Positions 41,918-50,540 are shown, numbered from the stretch's first letter. The stretch: 64,000 nucleotides of DNA from Salinactinospora qingdaonensis (GCF_039539445.1 NZ_BAABDD010000005.1:186001-250000), one strand, 5' to 3'. Notes: a model not told the origin generated them from the letters alone. Program-made: numbers and translations.

Positions 41918-42580
41918 ATGGAGCGCGACGGGATTCGGGTCATGGTGGTCGACGACCATCCGATGTGGCGGGAGGCGGTCGCCCGCGACCTGAGCGAAGC
42001 CGGATTCGAGGTCGTCGCCACGGCGGGGGAGGGCGGCAAGGCCATCCGGGTGGCGCCCGCCGCTCGGCCCACGGTGGCGGTCGTCGACCTGCAACTGCCC
42101 GACATGCAGGGCGTGGCGGTGATCCGGTCGCTGCTGGCCACCCCGGAGCCCCCGCGCATTCTCATCCTCTCGGCCAGCGGCGAGCACCAAGACGTGCTTG
42201 ACGCGGTCAAGGCGGGCGCCACGGGCTACCTGGTGAAGTCAGCCACCGGCGCCGAACTCATCGACGCGGTCTGCCGGGTCCACGAGGGGGACGCGGTCTT
42301 CACCCCCGGTCTGGCCGGCCTGGTATTGGGCGAGTACCGGCGTATGGCCGCCGCTCCGCAGCAAGGAGGGGCTGAGGGGGACGCGCCGCGGCTGACCGAG
42401 CGCGAGACCGAGGTGCTGCGCCTGGTAGCCAAGGGGCTGTCTTACAAGCAGATCGCCGCCCGGCTCACCCTCTCCCACCGCACGGTGCAAAACCACGTCC
42501 AGAACACGCTGAACAAGCTCCAGTTGCACAACCGGGTCGAGCTGGTGCGCTACGCCATTAACCAAGGGCTGGACCATTAG
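41918..42580 (+). CDS. macR: NarL/LuxR-family response regulator, MacR-like
   Basis: A 220-residue response regulator. The receiver domain has VVDDHP (D12/D13), phospho-acceptor D57 (VAVVDLQLPD) and K107 (GYLVKSATGAEL). A linker and a LuxR-type HTH follow (about 150-215: LTERETEVLRLVAKGLSYKQIAARLTLSHRTVQNHVQNTLNKL). It is probably phosphorylated by the MacS-like kinase upstream. The start at ATG 41918 is leaderless by its -10 spacing. In Streptomyces the macS and macR genes adjoin; here they are split but apparently both intact. Confidence 0.9.
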   Translation: MERDGIRVMVVDDHPMWREAVARDLSEAGFEVVATAGEGGKAIRVAPAARPTVAVVDLQLPDMQGVAVIRSLLATPEPPRILILSASGEHQDVLDAVKAGATGYLVKSATGAELIDAVCRVHEGDAVFTPGLAGLVLGEYRRMAAAPQQGGAEGDAPRLTERETEVLRLVAKGLSYKQIAARLTLSHRTVQNHVQNTLNKLQLHNRVELVRYAINQGLDH

Positions 42581-42646
42581 CCGAGGACGCCCCACCCCAG
42601 GGCACCTGCCTCTGCCCGCCCCTACTCGCGTCGTGCCTCGCCGCGG

Positions 42647-44125
42647 TCAGCTCAGCTCCGCCCACCCCTTGGAGCGTTCCACCGCCACCCGCCAGCGCCG
42701 GTAGGCGGCCTCGTCGCGCTCGCCGGGCTCGAAGCGCAGATCCAGTTGCCAGGTGTGGGCCAGTTCCTCGGTTGAGGACCACACGCCGGTGCCCAACCCG
42801 GCCAGGAACGCTGCGCCCAGCGCGGTCGTCTCCTGCACCCGGGGCCGGGCCGCCGTGACGCCGAGTTGGTCGGCCTGCATCTGGCACAGCAGGTTGTTGG
42901 CCGAGGCGCCGCCGTCGACGCGCAACTCGGGCAGGGTGGTCCCGGAGGCCGTGGCCATGGCCTCGACCACGTCGCGCACCTCGAAGGCGATCGCTTCCAA
43001 CGTGGCGCGCACGAGATGGGCCCGCTGGGTACCGCGGGTGATGCCGAAGATCGCGCCACGCGCCTGCGGGTCCCAGTCGGGGGCGCCCAGTCCGGTCAGA
43101 GCGGGCACGAAGACCACACCCCCGGAGTCGGGAACGCTCGTGGCCAGCGCTTCCGACTGCGGGGCGGCGTCGATGAGGCCCAGCCCGTCGCGTAGCCACT
43201 GCACGGCGGCGCCGGTGACGAAGATCGACCCCTCCAGGGCGTACTCCAGCGCCCCGTCGGGGTGCTGCCACAGCACTGTGCTCAACAGCCCGTGCTCGGG
43301 GGCGATCGCCGTAAAGCCGGTGTTGATCAGGACAAACGAGCCAGTGCCGTAGGTGCACTTGGAGGTGCCGGGCGTGTAGCAGTTCTGGCCGAACATGGCG
43401 GCCTGCTGGTCACCGGCGATACCGGCGATGGGAAGACGCAGCCCCAAAAACTCGCTGGGCTCTGTTTCGCCCACGACGCCGTAGGAGGGCACGATTTCGG
43501 GGAGCGCCGTCATAGGCACGTCGAACAGGTCGCACATCTCCGGCGACCACCTACCGGCACGCAGGTCGTAGAGGAGGGTCCGCGAGGCGTTGGAGGCGTC
43601 GGTCACGTGGCGCGCGCCGGCGGTGAGCCGTGCCACGAGGTAGGAGTCCACGGTCCCCACCGCGACCTCGCCGGAGAGGACCCCTTTCCACGCGCGTTCA
43701 TCGTTGCGCGCCAGCCACGTGAGCTTCGTGGCGGTGAAATAGGGGTCCAGACGCAGCCCCGTGATTTCGCTCACGCGCTGCTCGTGCCCGGCCCCGCGCA
43801 GCTCTGCGCAGATCCCGGCGGTACGGCGGTCCTGCCAGACGATGGCGCGGCGCGGCGCCGTGAATCGCCGGCGGTCCCACAGCACCGCGGTCTCGCGCTG
43901 GTTGGTGATGCCCACACAGCTCGGCGCTTCGGCGGCGGTGTCCAGCGCCGACTGGCAGGCGGCGAGTGTGGCTTGCCAGATCTCCTCCGGTACGTGCTCC
44001 ACCCACCCCGACTCCGGATAGTGCTGCGGAAACTCCTCGTAGCCGCGGGACAGGACACCGCCGTCCTCGCTGACGACCAGGGCCGTGACACCGGTTGTTC
44101 CGGCGTCGATGGTGAGCACGGACAT
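42647..44125 (-). CDS. glpK: Glycerol kinase
   Basis: A 492-residue FGGY-family kinase (glycerol + ATP to glycerol-3-phosphate). Visible motifs are LTIDAGTTGVTALV (N-terminal ATP loop), GITNQRETAVLWDR, IVWQDRRT, AGIAGDQQAAMFGQ with the catalytic Asp, GTGSFVLINTG and DGGASANNLLCQMQAD. ATG 44125 has GGAGG eight bases ahead; the frame could also begin at GTG 44140. A DasR-like palindrome lies about 30 bases upstream of the start, so it may be controlled by a GntR-family repressor. It is divergent from pfkA. Confidence 0.94.
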   Translation of the reverse strand: MSVLTIDAGTTGVTALVVSEDGGVLSRGYEEFPQHYPESGWVEHVPEEIWQATLAACQSALDTAAEAPSCVGITNQRETAVLWDRRRFTAPRRAIVWQDRRTAGICAELRGAGHEQRVSEITGLRLDPYFTATKLTWLARNDERAWKGVLSGEVAVGTVDSYLVARLTAGARHVTDASNASRTLLYDLRAGRWSPEMCDLFDVPMTALPEIVPSYGVVGETEPSEFLGLRLPIAGIAGDQQAAMFGQNCYTPGTSKCTYGTGSFVLINTGFTAIAPEHGLLSTVLWQHPDGALEYALEGSIFVTGAAVQWLRDGLGLIDAAPQSEALATSVPDSGGVVFVPALTGLGAPDWDPQARGAIFGITRGTQRAHLVRATLEAIAFEVRDVVEAMATASGTTLPELRVDGGASANNLLCQMQADQLGVTAARPRVQETTALGAAFLAGLGTGVWSSTEELAHTWQLDLRFEPGERDEAAYRRWRVAVERSKGWAELS

Positions 44126-44154
44126 GGGGTTGGCCTCCACTGGTTCGGGCGACT

Positions 44155-44168
44155 ATGGTCTAGACCAT
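44155..44168. promoter_or_regulatory. DasR-like (GntR/HutC) operator TGGTCTAGACCA
   Basis: A perfect 14-bp palindrome ATGGTCTAGACCAT contains the entire 12-bp core TGGTCTAGACCA of the Streptomyces dre site bound by DasR, the N-acetylglucosamine regulator. It sits 30 bases upstream of glpK, overlapping its likely promoter, and 242 bases from pfkA. The flanking consensus bases differ. Confidence 0.65.
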
Positions 44169-44409
44169 GTGAGGTTCGCAGAACGGAAAACGCCGCAACG
44201 TCGCCCCATTGCGGGGCGTCGTCACCGCCAAGCACATACCCGGTGCGAGGATGGTGCAAGTCTGGTTGGCGCACTTTCCGTGATGCCCATCACAGTGTCG
44301 CCGTTGTGCTGACGGCGATGCGCCGCGAGGTCAAGAGTCCATGTGCGGGCGTCGGAGCTGTACCCGTCATGGCGTTGTGAGATCTGGATTTTTACAAGGA
44401 GTGCACGCA

Positions 44410-45435
44410 ATGCGAATCGGGGTGCTGACCGGTGGCGGCGATTGCCCCGGACTGAACGCGGTCATCCGCGCGGTTGTCCGGAAGGGCATCAAGGACTACG
44501 GCTACGAGTTCGTCGGCTTCCGCGACGGCTGGCGCGGGCCGCTGGAGGGCGACACCATGCCGCTGGACCGCGCCGCGGTGCGCGGCATCCTGCCGCGCGG
44601 TGGCACCATCCTGGGGTCCTCCCGCACGAACCCCATCAAGATCGAGGGCGGCGTCGAGCGCATCAAGGACAATCTCGCCGGCGCCAACATCGACGCTCTC
44701 GTCGCCATCGGCGGTGAGGACACGCTGGGCGTGGCGCGCCAGCTCACCGATGCCGGCCTGCCGGTCGTGGGCGTGCCCAAGACCATCGACAACGACCTCA
44801 GCGCCACCGACTACACATTCGGTTTCGACACTGCGGTCAACATCGCCACCGAGGCGATCGACCGGCTGCACACCACTGCCGAGTCGCACCACCGTGCCCT
44901 GATCGTCGAGGTCATGGGCCGGCACGCGGGCTGGATCGCGCTGCACTCCGGCATGGCCGCCGGGGCCAACGTCATCCTCATCCCGGAGCGTCCCTTCGAC
45001 ATCAACGAGGTCGTCGCCCACGTCGAGAGCCGCTTCGAGACCCGCTACGCGCCCATCATCGTGGTCGCCGAGGGGGCCCACCCCAAGGAGGGCCAGATGG
45101 AGCTACAGACCGGCGAGAAGGACGCTTTCGGCCACGTCCGGCTGGGCGGCATCGGTCAGCGCCTGGCCGAGGAGGTCGAGTCCCGCACCGGCAAGGAGGC
45201 CCGTTCGGTCGTGCTGGGCCACGTCCAGCGCGGTGGCACGCCCTCGGCGTTCGACCGGGTGCTCGCCACCCGCCTGGGCGTCAGCGCCATCGAGGCCGTC
45301 CACGACAAGGACTACGGCAAGATGGTCGCGCTTCAGGGCACCGAGGTCCGCCGGGTCGACCTCTCCGCCGCCACCGACGAGCTCAAGACGGTTCCCGCCG
45401 AGCGCTACCAGGAGGCCGAGGTCTTCTTCGGCTAA
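44410..45435 (+). CDS. pfkA: 6-phosphofructokinase (group III, PPi-type residues)
   Basis: A 341-residue PFK that phosphorylates fructose-6-phosphate. It has GVLTGGGDCPGLNAVIR, PKTIDNDL (123-130), VMGRHAGWIAL, IIVVAEGA and LGHVQRGGTPSAFDR. At the phosphoryl-donor site it has D104 (GGED, 101-104) and K124, the pair typical of pyrophosphate-dependent enzymes, whereas ATP-PFKs carry Gly at 104. It may therefore use PPi reversibly. AAGGAG precedes ATG 44410. The homologue sits beside macR in Streptomyces too, but on recall those PFKs read GGEG. Confidence 0.93.
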   Translation: MRIGVLTGGGDCPGLNAVIRAVVRKGIKDYGYEFVGFRDGWRGPLEGDTMPLDRAAVRGILPRGGTILGSSRTNPIKIEGGVERIKDNLAGANIDALVAIGGEDTLGVARQLTDAGLPVVGVPKTIDNDLSATDYTFGFDTAVNIATEAIDRLHTTAESHHRALIVEVMGRHAGWIALHSGMAAGANVILIPERPFDINEVVAHVESRFETRYAPIIVVAEGAHPKEGQMELQTGEKDAFGHVRLGGIGQRLAEEVESRTGKEARSVVLGHVQRGGTPSAFDRVLATRLGVSAIEAVHDKDYGKMVALQGTEVRRVDLSAATDELKTVPAERYQEAEVFFG

Positions 45436-45445
45436 CAGCGCCCTG

Positions 45446-45486
45446 CGCCGCGCGCCCGGTCCCGTACGCGGGGCGGGCGCGCGGCG
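45446..45486 (+). terminator. pfkA terminator
   Basis: A 13-base stem (45446-45458 with 45474-45486) with a 15-base loop, 10 bases after the stop. A second hairpin (45499-45505 with 45514-45520) follows directly. Confidence 0.75.
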
Positions 45487-45709
45487 TGCGTCGCCCCTGA
45501 GGCTGGGACCGGTCAGCCTCGGGCCTCTGCCGTGGCGAGGGGCACCCCCGCGCCTCGGGTTGCCCCCACCGCCCCCTTGTCCCTGACGCGGAAGTCATGT
45601 CCCGCTGAGCGGTATCTGGTGGAATCGGTCTCCGGCGTGTTCGATACTGGGGGAACGGCTCCCTGGAGGAGAGCCGCCCCTAGTCTTGAAACATCCGGGA
45701 GGTGCAGTC

Positions 45710-46981
45710 ATGTCCGCCTCGCTTGACGCCGCCACCGTCCAGTCGCGAGAGGTCGGCGCCAACGTGGCAGAGTCGGACTCTCCGCGGGGGCTGGGCGAGC
45801 TGTGTGTGCTGATGAAACTCGGCGAGATCGTCCTCAAGGGCAGCAACCGCCAGCTCTTCGAGCGCCGACTCCACAACAACATCCGTGCCGCCGCCCGCGG
45901 TCTCAGCCAGATCAAACTCTCCCAGCGCAAGGGCGTCATCGTCATCCGCATGCCCGGCGCCGGCGACCTTGAGGTCGCCGAGCTCGCCGAGCGTATGACC
46001 GCCATCATGGGTGTGGTGTGGGTGCATCTAGTGCGTCGCCTCCCCAAGGACGTCGACGTCGTCACCGATGTCGCGGTGCGTTCCATGGCTGAACGCGAGG
46101 GCACCTTCGCCGTGCGCGCCCGGCGCCGCGACAAGCGCTTCCCCATGACCTCTTCGGAGTTGGCCGGCTACGTCGGAGCCAAGGTCCAGGAGACCCATGG
46201 GCTCCCGGTCAAGCTCAAGCACCCCGACAACACGGTCTTTATCGAGGTCGACAAGGACGAGGTATTCGTCTTCACCGACGGCACGCCCGGCCCGGGCGGG
46301 CTGCCAGTGGGCATGAGCGGGCGCGGACTGGTGCTCATGTCGGGCGGGATCGATTCCCCTGTGGCCGCCCACCGCATGATGCGCCGAGGCCTCAAGGTCG
46401 ATTTCCTCCACTTCTCCGGCATGCCGTTCACCGGCCCGGAATCCGTTTACAAGGCCTACAGCCTTGTGCGTCAGCTCGACCGTTTCCAAACCGGTTCGCG
46501 GCTGTTCGTGGTGCCCTTCGGCAAAGCCCAGCAGCAGCTCAAGAGCTCCGGCGCCGAGCGACTCCAGATCATCGCCCAGCGCCGTCTCATGCTCAAAACC
46601 GCTGAGGCGCTCGCCGAACGGCTCGCGGCCGAGACACTGGTCACCGGGGACGCGCTCGGGCAGGTCTCCAGCCAGACCCTGACCAACATCACCGCCCTCG
46701 ACGACGCCGTCGACGTCCCGATCCTGCGCCCGCTGGTGGGCATGGACAAGACCGAGATCATGACCGAGGCCCGCCGGATCGGGACCTTGGCCATCTCCGA
46801 GCTGCCCGACGAGGACTGCTGCACCATGCTCACGCCTCGCCAGGTAGAGACCGCCGCCAAGATCCCCGACCTGCGCCAGATCGAGCGGCGCCTCGACGTC
46901 GCTGACCTCGCCGAGCACCTCGCCGGCGCCGCACAGGTGCACAAGCCCAGCTTCTACGGCGCCGCAGCGCCGGCGGCCTGA
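45710..46981 (+). CDS. thiI: tRNA 4-thiouridine / thiazole sulfur-transfer protein ThiI
   Basis: A 423-residue enzyme with a THUMP domain (about 80-190), the PP-loop SGGIDSPVA (211-219) that adenylates tRNA U8 or substrate, and the C-terminal region with DEDCCTMLTPR. It has no rhodanese extension, so sulfur must come directly from a desulfurase or another carrier. It makes s4U8 in tRNA and may also serve thiamine synthesis; thiS/thiG/thiO and thiE lie 12 kb away. ATG 45710 follows GGGAGGTG. Transcribed alone. Confidence 0.92.
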   Translation: MSASLDAATVQSREVGANVAESDSPRGLGELCVLMKLGEIVLKGSNRQLFERRLHNNIRAAARGLSQIKLSQRKGVIVIRMPGAGDLEVAELAERMTAIMGVVWVHLVRRLPKDVDVVTDVAVRSMAEREGTFAVRARRRDKRFPMTSSELAGYVGAKVQETHGLPVKLKHPDNTVFIEVDKDEVFVFTDGTPGPGGLPVGMSGRGLVLMSGGIDSPVAAHRMMRRGLKVDFLHFSGMPFTGPESVYKAYSLVRQLDRFQTGSRLFVVPFGKAQQQLKSSGAERLQIIAQRRLMLKTAEALAERLAAETLVTGDALGQVSSQTLTNITALDDAVDVPILRPLVGMDKTEIMTEARRIGTLAISELPDEDCCTMLTPRQVETAAKIPDLRQIERRLDVADLAEHLAGAAQVHKPSFYGAAAPAA

Positions 46982-47022
46982 ACAGCCCGGCGGCGTCGGT
47001 GCCGTGCCCGCCCGCAGCGCGA

Positions 47023-48069
47023 TCACGCCGTCGCGCCCTCGGCTGCGACGGGCTGGGGGCGGGCACGGCCCAGCGCACTCGGCAGCGTCTCCAGCATCTC
47101 GCGCAACGGGGCCAGATCCTCCTCAACGAGTGCCTGCGGCCCGTCGCACAGCGCGGTCTCGGGCGTGGGGTGGACATCGACGATCACCCCATCGGCGCCC
47201 ACGGCCAGCGCCGCCCGCGACAGCGGCAGCACCAGCCTGCGCTGCCCGCCCGAGTGCGAGGGGTCGACGATGACGGGCAGGTGGGACAACTGCTGCGCCA
47301 CCGCAACCGCGCTGATGTCGAGCGTGTTGCGCGTCGCCTTCTCGAAGGTGCGGATGCCTCGCTCGCACAGCACGATGTCGAGGGTGCCGGATTGGGCGAT
47401 GTACTCCGCCGCCATGAGCCACTCCTCGATCGTGGCGTTCATGCCGCGCTTGAGCAGGACCGGTAGGCCGGCCTGCCCCACCGCGCGCAGCAGTGCGAAG
47501 TTCTGCATGTTGCGGGTGCCGATTTGCAGCATGTCGGCGTAAGAGGCCACCAGGTCCACGTCTGCGGCGTCAAGAACCTCGGTGACGATCGGCAGTCCCG
47601 TGGCGTCGCGCACATCAGCGAGAATCTTCAAGCCGGCCTCGCCCAGGCCTTGGAAAGCGTAGGGGGAGGTGCGGGGTTTGTAGGCGCCACCGCGCAGCAG
47701 CGAGGCACCGGCGGTCGCGGCCATGCGCGCCGCCGCCAGCGTCTGCTCGGGGGTTTCGACCGCGCAGGGGCCGGCGATCAGAGCGGGGGCACCGCCGCCG
47801 ATCGTCGCGTCGGCCACACGCACCACGGTGCGAGCGCTGTGGCTCTCGCGGCTGACCAGTTTGTAGGGCGCGGAGACGCCCACCACATCGGCCACGCCCG
47901 GCAGTGCCTGGAGCTCTGGAGGAGGCACCTGAGCTGTGTCGCCCCCCACTGCGATAAGGGTGCGGCTCGTGCCGCGGCTCACGTACGCCTCGCCACCCGT
48001 GGCGGTGACCGCGTCGACGGCAGCGGCGATATCGCCGGAGGTGGCGTCGGCGTCCATCACGATGACCAT
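47023..48069 (-). CDS. 3-deoxy-7-phosphoheptulonate (DAHP) synthase, type I-beta
   Basis: A 348-residue first enzyme of aromatic amino-acid synthesis. It joins PEP and erythrose-4-phosphate. A short N-terminal ferredoxin-like regulatory domain (about 1-70) precedes a (beta/alpha)8 barrel with IAGPCAVE, GGAYKPRTSPYAFQG, QIGTRNMQNFALL, LLKRGMNATIEEW, ICERGIRTFE-type residues and DPSHSGG. AGGAAG precedes ATG 48069. Upstream lie an aromatic-rich leader peptide and a strong intrinsic terminator, pointing to attenuation control. M. tuberculosis has a type II enzyme at the syntenic position, so this differs. Confidence 0.93.
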   Translation of the reverse strand: MVIVMDADATSGDIAAAVDAVTATGGEAYVSRGTSRTLIAVGGDTAQVPPPELQALPGVADVVGVSAPYKLVSRESHSARTVVRVADATIGGGAPALIAGPCAVETPEQTLAAARMAATAGASLLRGGAYKPRTSPYAFQGLGEAGLKILADVRDATGLPIVTEVLDAADVDLVASYADMLQIGTRNMQNFALLRAVGQAGLPVLLKRGMNATIEEWLMAAEYIAQSGTLDIVLCERGIRTFEKATRNTLDISAVAVAQQLSHLPVIVDPSHSGGQRRLVLPLSRAALAVGADGVIVDVHPTPETALCDGPQALVEEDLAPLREMLETLPSALGRARPQPVAAEGATA

Positions 48070-48153
48070 GTACAGCTTCCTAACGTTGGTCCACTGATGT
48101 GAGCGAAACAGTGACGAGCCGAAGGCGGAGACGGTGGCCTCGGAGCAACAAAA

Positions 48154-48189
48154 AAGGAGCCCCGGGCGGGTACCGGCCCGGGGCTCCTT
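48154..48189 (-). terminator. Attenuator terminator before the DAHP synthase gene
   Basis: On the minus strand AAGGAGCCCCGGGC (48189-48176 side) pairs with its complement at 48167-48154 in a perfect 14-base stem with an eight-base loop, followed by a run of six U. It lies 14 bases after the leader-peptide stop and 84 bases before the structural gene, so it can end transcription early. Confidence 0.9.
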
Positions 48190-48203
48190 CGAGGTCGTCC
48201 GTG

Positions 48204-48278
48204 TCAGCGCAGCGCTTGTCGGGCGACCGTCCTACCCTTAGGCCGGTAGCCATAAAAGCGCCAAAAGTTCCGCTGCAT
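48204..48278 (-). CDS. Aromatic-rich leader peptide of the DAHP synthase attenuator
   Basis: A 24-residue peptide beginning MQRNFWRFYGY, with two Phe, one Trp and two Tyr in residues 5-11, then basic residues and a TGA shortly before the intrinsic terminator. This is the standard layout of ribosome-mediated attenuation: stalling at aromatic codons would favour read-through into the DAHP synthase gene. There is no ribosome-binding site. TATAGT lies exactly seven bases before the ATG, so the message is probably leaderless, as reported for other actinobacterial leader peptides. Confidence 0.8.
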   Translation of the reverse strand: MQRNFWRFYGYRPKGRTVARQALR

Positions 48279-48285
48279 GGCAGCG

Positions 48286-48291
48286 ACTATA
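48286..48291 (-). promoter_or_regulatory. -10 box of the leader peptide/DAHP synthase transcript
   Basis: TATAGT on the minus strand, seven bases, then the leader ATG. The local AT-rich stretch (TACGTTATAGT) stands out. The -35 is weak. Confidence 0.6.
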
Positions 48292-48402
48292 ACGTATGCC
48301 GCGCGTTCATGGCAGGGCGCGGGCCGATGAGAAGCGTGACCCACGACTGGCACGATTGCCACGACGACATTGATACGGCCCCATGCCGACAAGGGAGTTG
48401 GA

Positions 48403-49002
48403 TTGCCGGAGCATCGACTACCGCCGGGCCAACACGTACCGCGTGGGTACCCCGTTTTGCACTATGGGCCGGTGCCCCGGTTCCGGCCGCAACGCTGGGA
48501 CCTGCGTGTCTATGGCGCCACCGAGAGCATGGGAGAGTACCGGTGGTCGTGGCCGGAGTTCGATGAACTCCCCCGCGTCGAGGTCGTCGCCGATCTCCAC
48601 TGTGTCACCAAGTTCACCCTGCCCGACAACCGCTGGAGTGGGGTTCCCGCGGCGTCCCTGGTGGAACTCGCCCCACCCGCCCCCTCGGTCACGCACGTCA
48701 TGGTGTGGGCCGAATACGGCTACAGTGCCAACCTGCGCATCGATGATTTCATCGCCCCCAAGGTGCTGTTGGCCACCCACCGCGACGGCGAACGCATCGC
48801 CCCCGAGCACGGGCTGCCCGTGCGCCTGGTCGTGCCGCACCTGTACGGCTGGAAGAGCGTGAAATGGGTGCGCGCCATCGAGTACCTCACCGTGGACCGC
48901 CGCGGCTTCTGGGAGGAACGGGGATACCACAACCTGGGCGATCCTTGGGCTGAACAGCGTTACGCCTACCAAGAGGAGCCAGGCCAAGGGCCGCCGCGGT
49001 GA
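48403..49002 (+). CDS. Sulfite-oxidase-like molybdopterin oxidoreductase
   Basis: A 199-residue protein of the molybdopterin-binding sulfite oxidase/YedY-like fold. Cys67 in ADLHCVTKF is the expected molybdenum ligand. Family patterns include WPVLHYGP-like YPVLHYGPVPRFRPQRWDLRVYG, WAEYGYSANLRIDDF, HGLPVRLVVPHLYGWKSVKWV and EYLTVDRRGFWEERGYHN. There is no signal peptide, so it is cytosolic. TTG 48403 is chosen because GGGAG stands six bases upstream; ORFs further upstream lack support. The substrate is unknown. Alone in its transcription unit. Confidence 0.85.
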   Translation: MPEHRLPPGQHVPRGYPVLHYGPVPRFRPQRWDLRVYGATESMGEYRWSWPEFDELPRVEVVADLHCVTKFTLPDNRWSGVPAASLVELAPPAPSVTHVMVWAEYGYSANLRIDDFIAPKVLLATHRDGERIAPEHGLPVRLVVPHLYGWKSVKWVRAIEYLTVDRRGFWEERGYHNLGDPWAEQRYAYQEEPGQGPPR

Positions 49003-49071
49003 GGGCAGCGCCGCCGCGGCGATCATAAGGTCGTTCACAGCGAATCGCCCCGCGTTCCCCGGCCGATCCCC

Positions 49072-49077
49072 TAGCTT
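49072..49077 (+). promoter_or_regulatory. -10 box of the LytS-like kinase gene (leaderless)
   Basis: TAGCTT, seven bases, then ATG 49085. Confidence 0.5.
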
Positions 49078-49084
49078 GTGCCCC

Positions 49085-50254
49085 ATGCTCTACATCGCGC
49101 TCGTCAGTAGCGTCATCGCCGTGGCGTGCGCGGGCGAGCTCGTCCGGCGCTCCCTGCACAACCGACGCCATCAGCGGGTCCTCGCCGCCGACGCCACCTG
49201 TGCCACCCTGCATACCGCGGCGTTGGCCGCTCCGGCACTGCGGCGCGGTCTGGAGCCGGAGTCGGCCGGGCGCGCTATCCGGCACGTGCGCACGCTGTTA
49301 GGTGGCGCCCCTGTGGCCATCTTCGACACCCGGGAGCCGCTCTCCTCCAGCGGCGTCGAATCGGCGCACCTGGCCGAAGCCACGAAGCTTGCCGCCGCCG
49401 TCATCGCCGAAAAGCGCATGCATGTGCGCAAAATTTCCTGCGACGACCCCAGTTGCCAACTGGACTCCTCGATCGCCGTCCCTCTCGTCGCTGATGACGA
49501 GCCCCTGGGGGCGCTGCTGGTTTTCAGCCCCACGGCCGCGCCCGTGCTGGTCAACGCCACCCGCGAGGTCGCCCGCTGGGTTTCCGGGCAGCTTGAGCTG
49601 GCTGACCTGGACCGTTCTCGTGCCCGCCTCGCCGACGCCGAGCTTCGAGCCCTGCGCTTACAGATCTCGCCGCATTTCGTCTACAACTGCTTGACGGCCA
49701 TCGCCTCCTTCATGCGCACCGACCCGATGCGGGCCCGCAGGTTGCTGCTGGACTTCGCTGACTTCGCCCGCTACTCGTTCCGTTCCTCACGCAACCTCAC
49801 CACTCTCGACGAAGAACTGCGCTCCATCGACCGTTACCTGGCGTTGGAACGCGCCCGCTTCGGCTCGCGGCTGCGGGTCACTGTGCGCGTCGCCCCTGAG
49901 GTGTTGCCGGTCAACGTTCCGTTCCTGTGCCTGCAACCGCTGGTTGAGAACGCGATCCGTCACGGCATGGAGGGCAAACCCGGCTTGGGCAGTGTGGGGG
50001 TTATCGCCCGAGACGCCGGCGCCGAGGTGCGTATCAGCGTCGAGGACGACGGGGTCGGCATGGACCCGGCGCGGCTGCGCGAGATCCTGGCCGGCGAGGC
50101 GGCCGAGTCGGCGGGGATCGGCCTTGCCAACATCGACGGCCGGCTGCGGTCGATGTTCGGCGACTCCTACGGGCTGGTGATCGAAACGGGGATCGGCGCT
50201 GGCACCAAGGTCAACCTGCGCGTCCCCAAGTTCCTCCCGCACCACCACGGCTAG
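49085..50254 (+). CDS. LytS/YehU-type sensor histidine kinase
   Basis: A 389-residue kinase. One N-terminal membrane helix (about 3-20) leads to a GAF-like sensor region (about 45-170) with cysteines 119 and 124 (SCDDPSC), then the His_kinase domain with H197 in LQISPHFVYN and a HATPase end with LVENAIRHG, EDDGVGM and GIGLANIDGRL. It pairs with the LytTR regulator that follows. In related genomes this pair sits beside an SSS-type acetate/pyruvate-like symporter, as here past an inserted TnpB element. TTG 49076 is an alternative start. Confidence 0.9.
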   Translation: MLYIALVSSVIAVACAGELVRRSLHNRRHQRVLAADATCATLHTAALAAPALRRGLEPESAGRAIRHVRTLLGGAPVAIFDTREPLSSSGVESAHLAEATKLAAAVIAEKRMHVRKISCDDPSCQLDSSIAVPLVADDEPLGALLVFSPTAAPVLVNATREVARWVSGQLELADLDRSRARLADAELRALRLQISPHFVYNCLTAIASFMRTDPMRARRLLLDFADFARYSFRSSRNLTTLDEELRSIDRYLALERARFGSRLRVTVRVAPEVLPVNVPFLCLQPLVENAIRHGMEGKPGLGSVGVIARDAGAEVRISVEDDGVGMDPARLREILAGEAAESAGIGLANIDGRLRSMFGDSYGLVIETGIGAGTKVNLRVPKFLPHHHG

Positions 50255-50540
50255 GTCCCTCTCGTAGGGGTGTAGGGGCAGCATGCCGCGCACGGGACAC
50301 GCCAAACACCGCCCTCGGCCGTCCTGGCGCCCCCGCCGGTCGTCTGCCAGTGGGCGGCGATGACCGTAGACGACACCGCCGACGCCGTGGACCTCCCATT
50401 CCGGCGCTCGCCCTTCCGGGCAACTCGGGCACCCCACCCGCCGTAAGAGCGCGGCCTCGCAGTACCACACTGACCGGCGAAGTTCTCGGATGATGCTGAA
50501 TCGGTTGCGGAGGGTGATGAGCTCGGCCATTCTCGGAGCT

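Noticed and set aside
48370..48402. Upstream extension of the sulfite-oxidase-like protein
   Set aside because: TTG 48403 has the only good ribosome site; the added residues do not fit the family opening.
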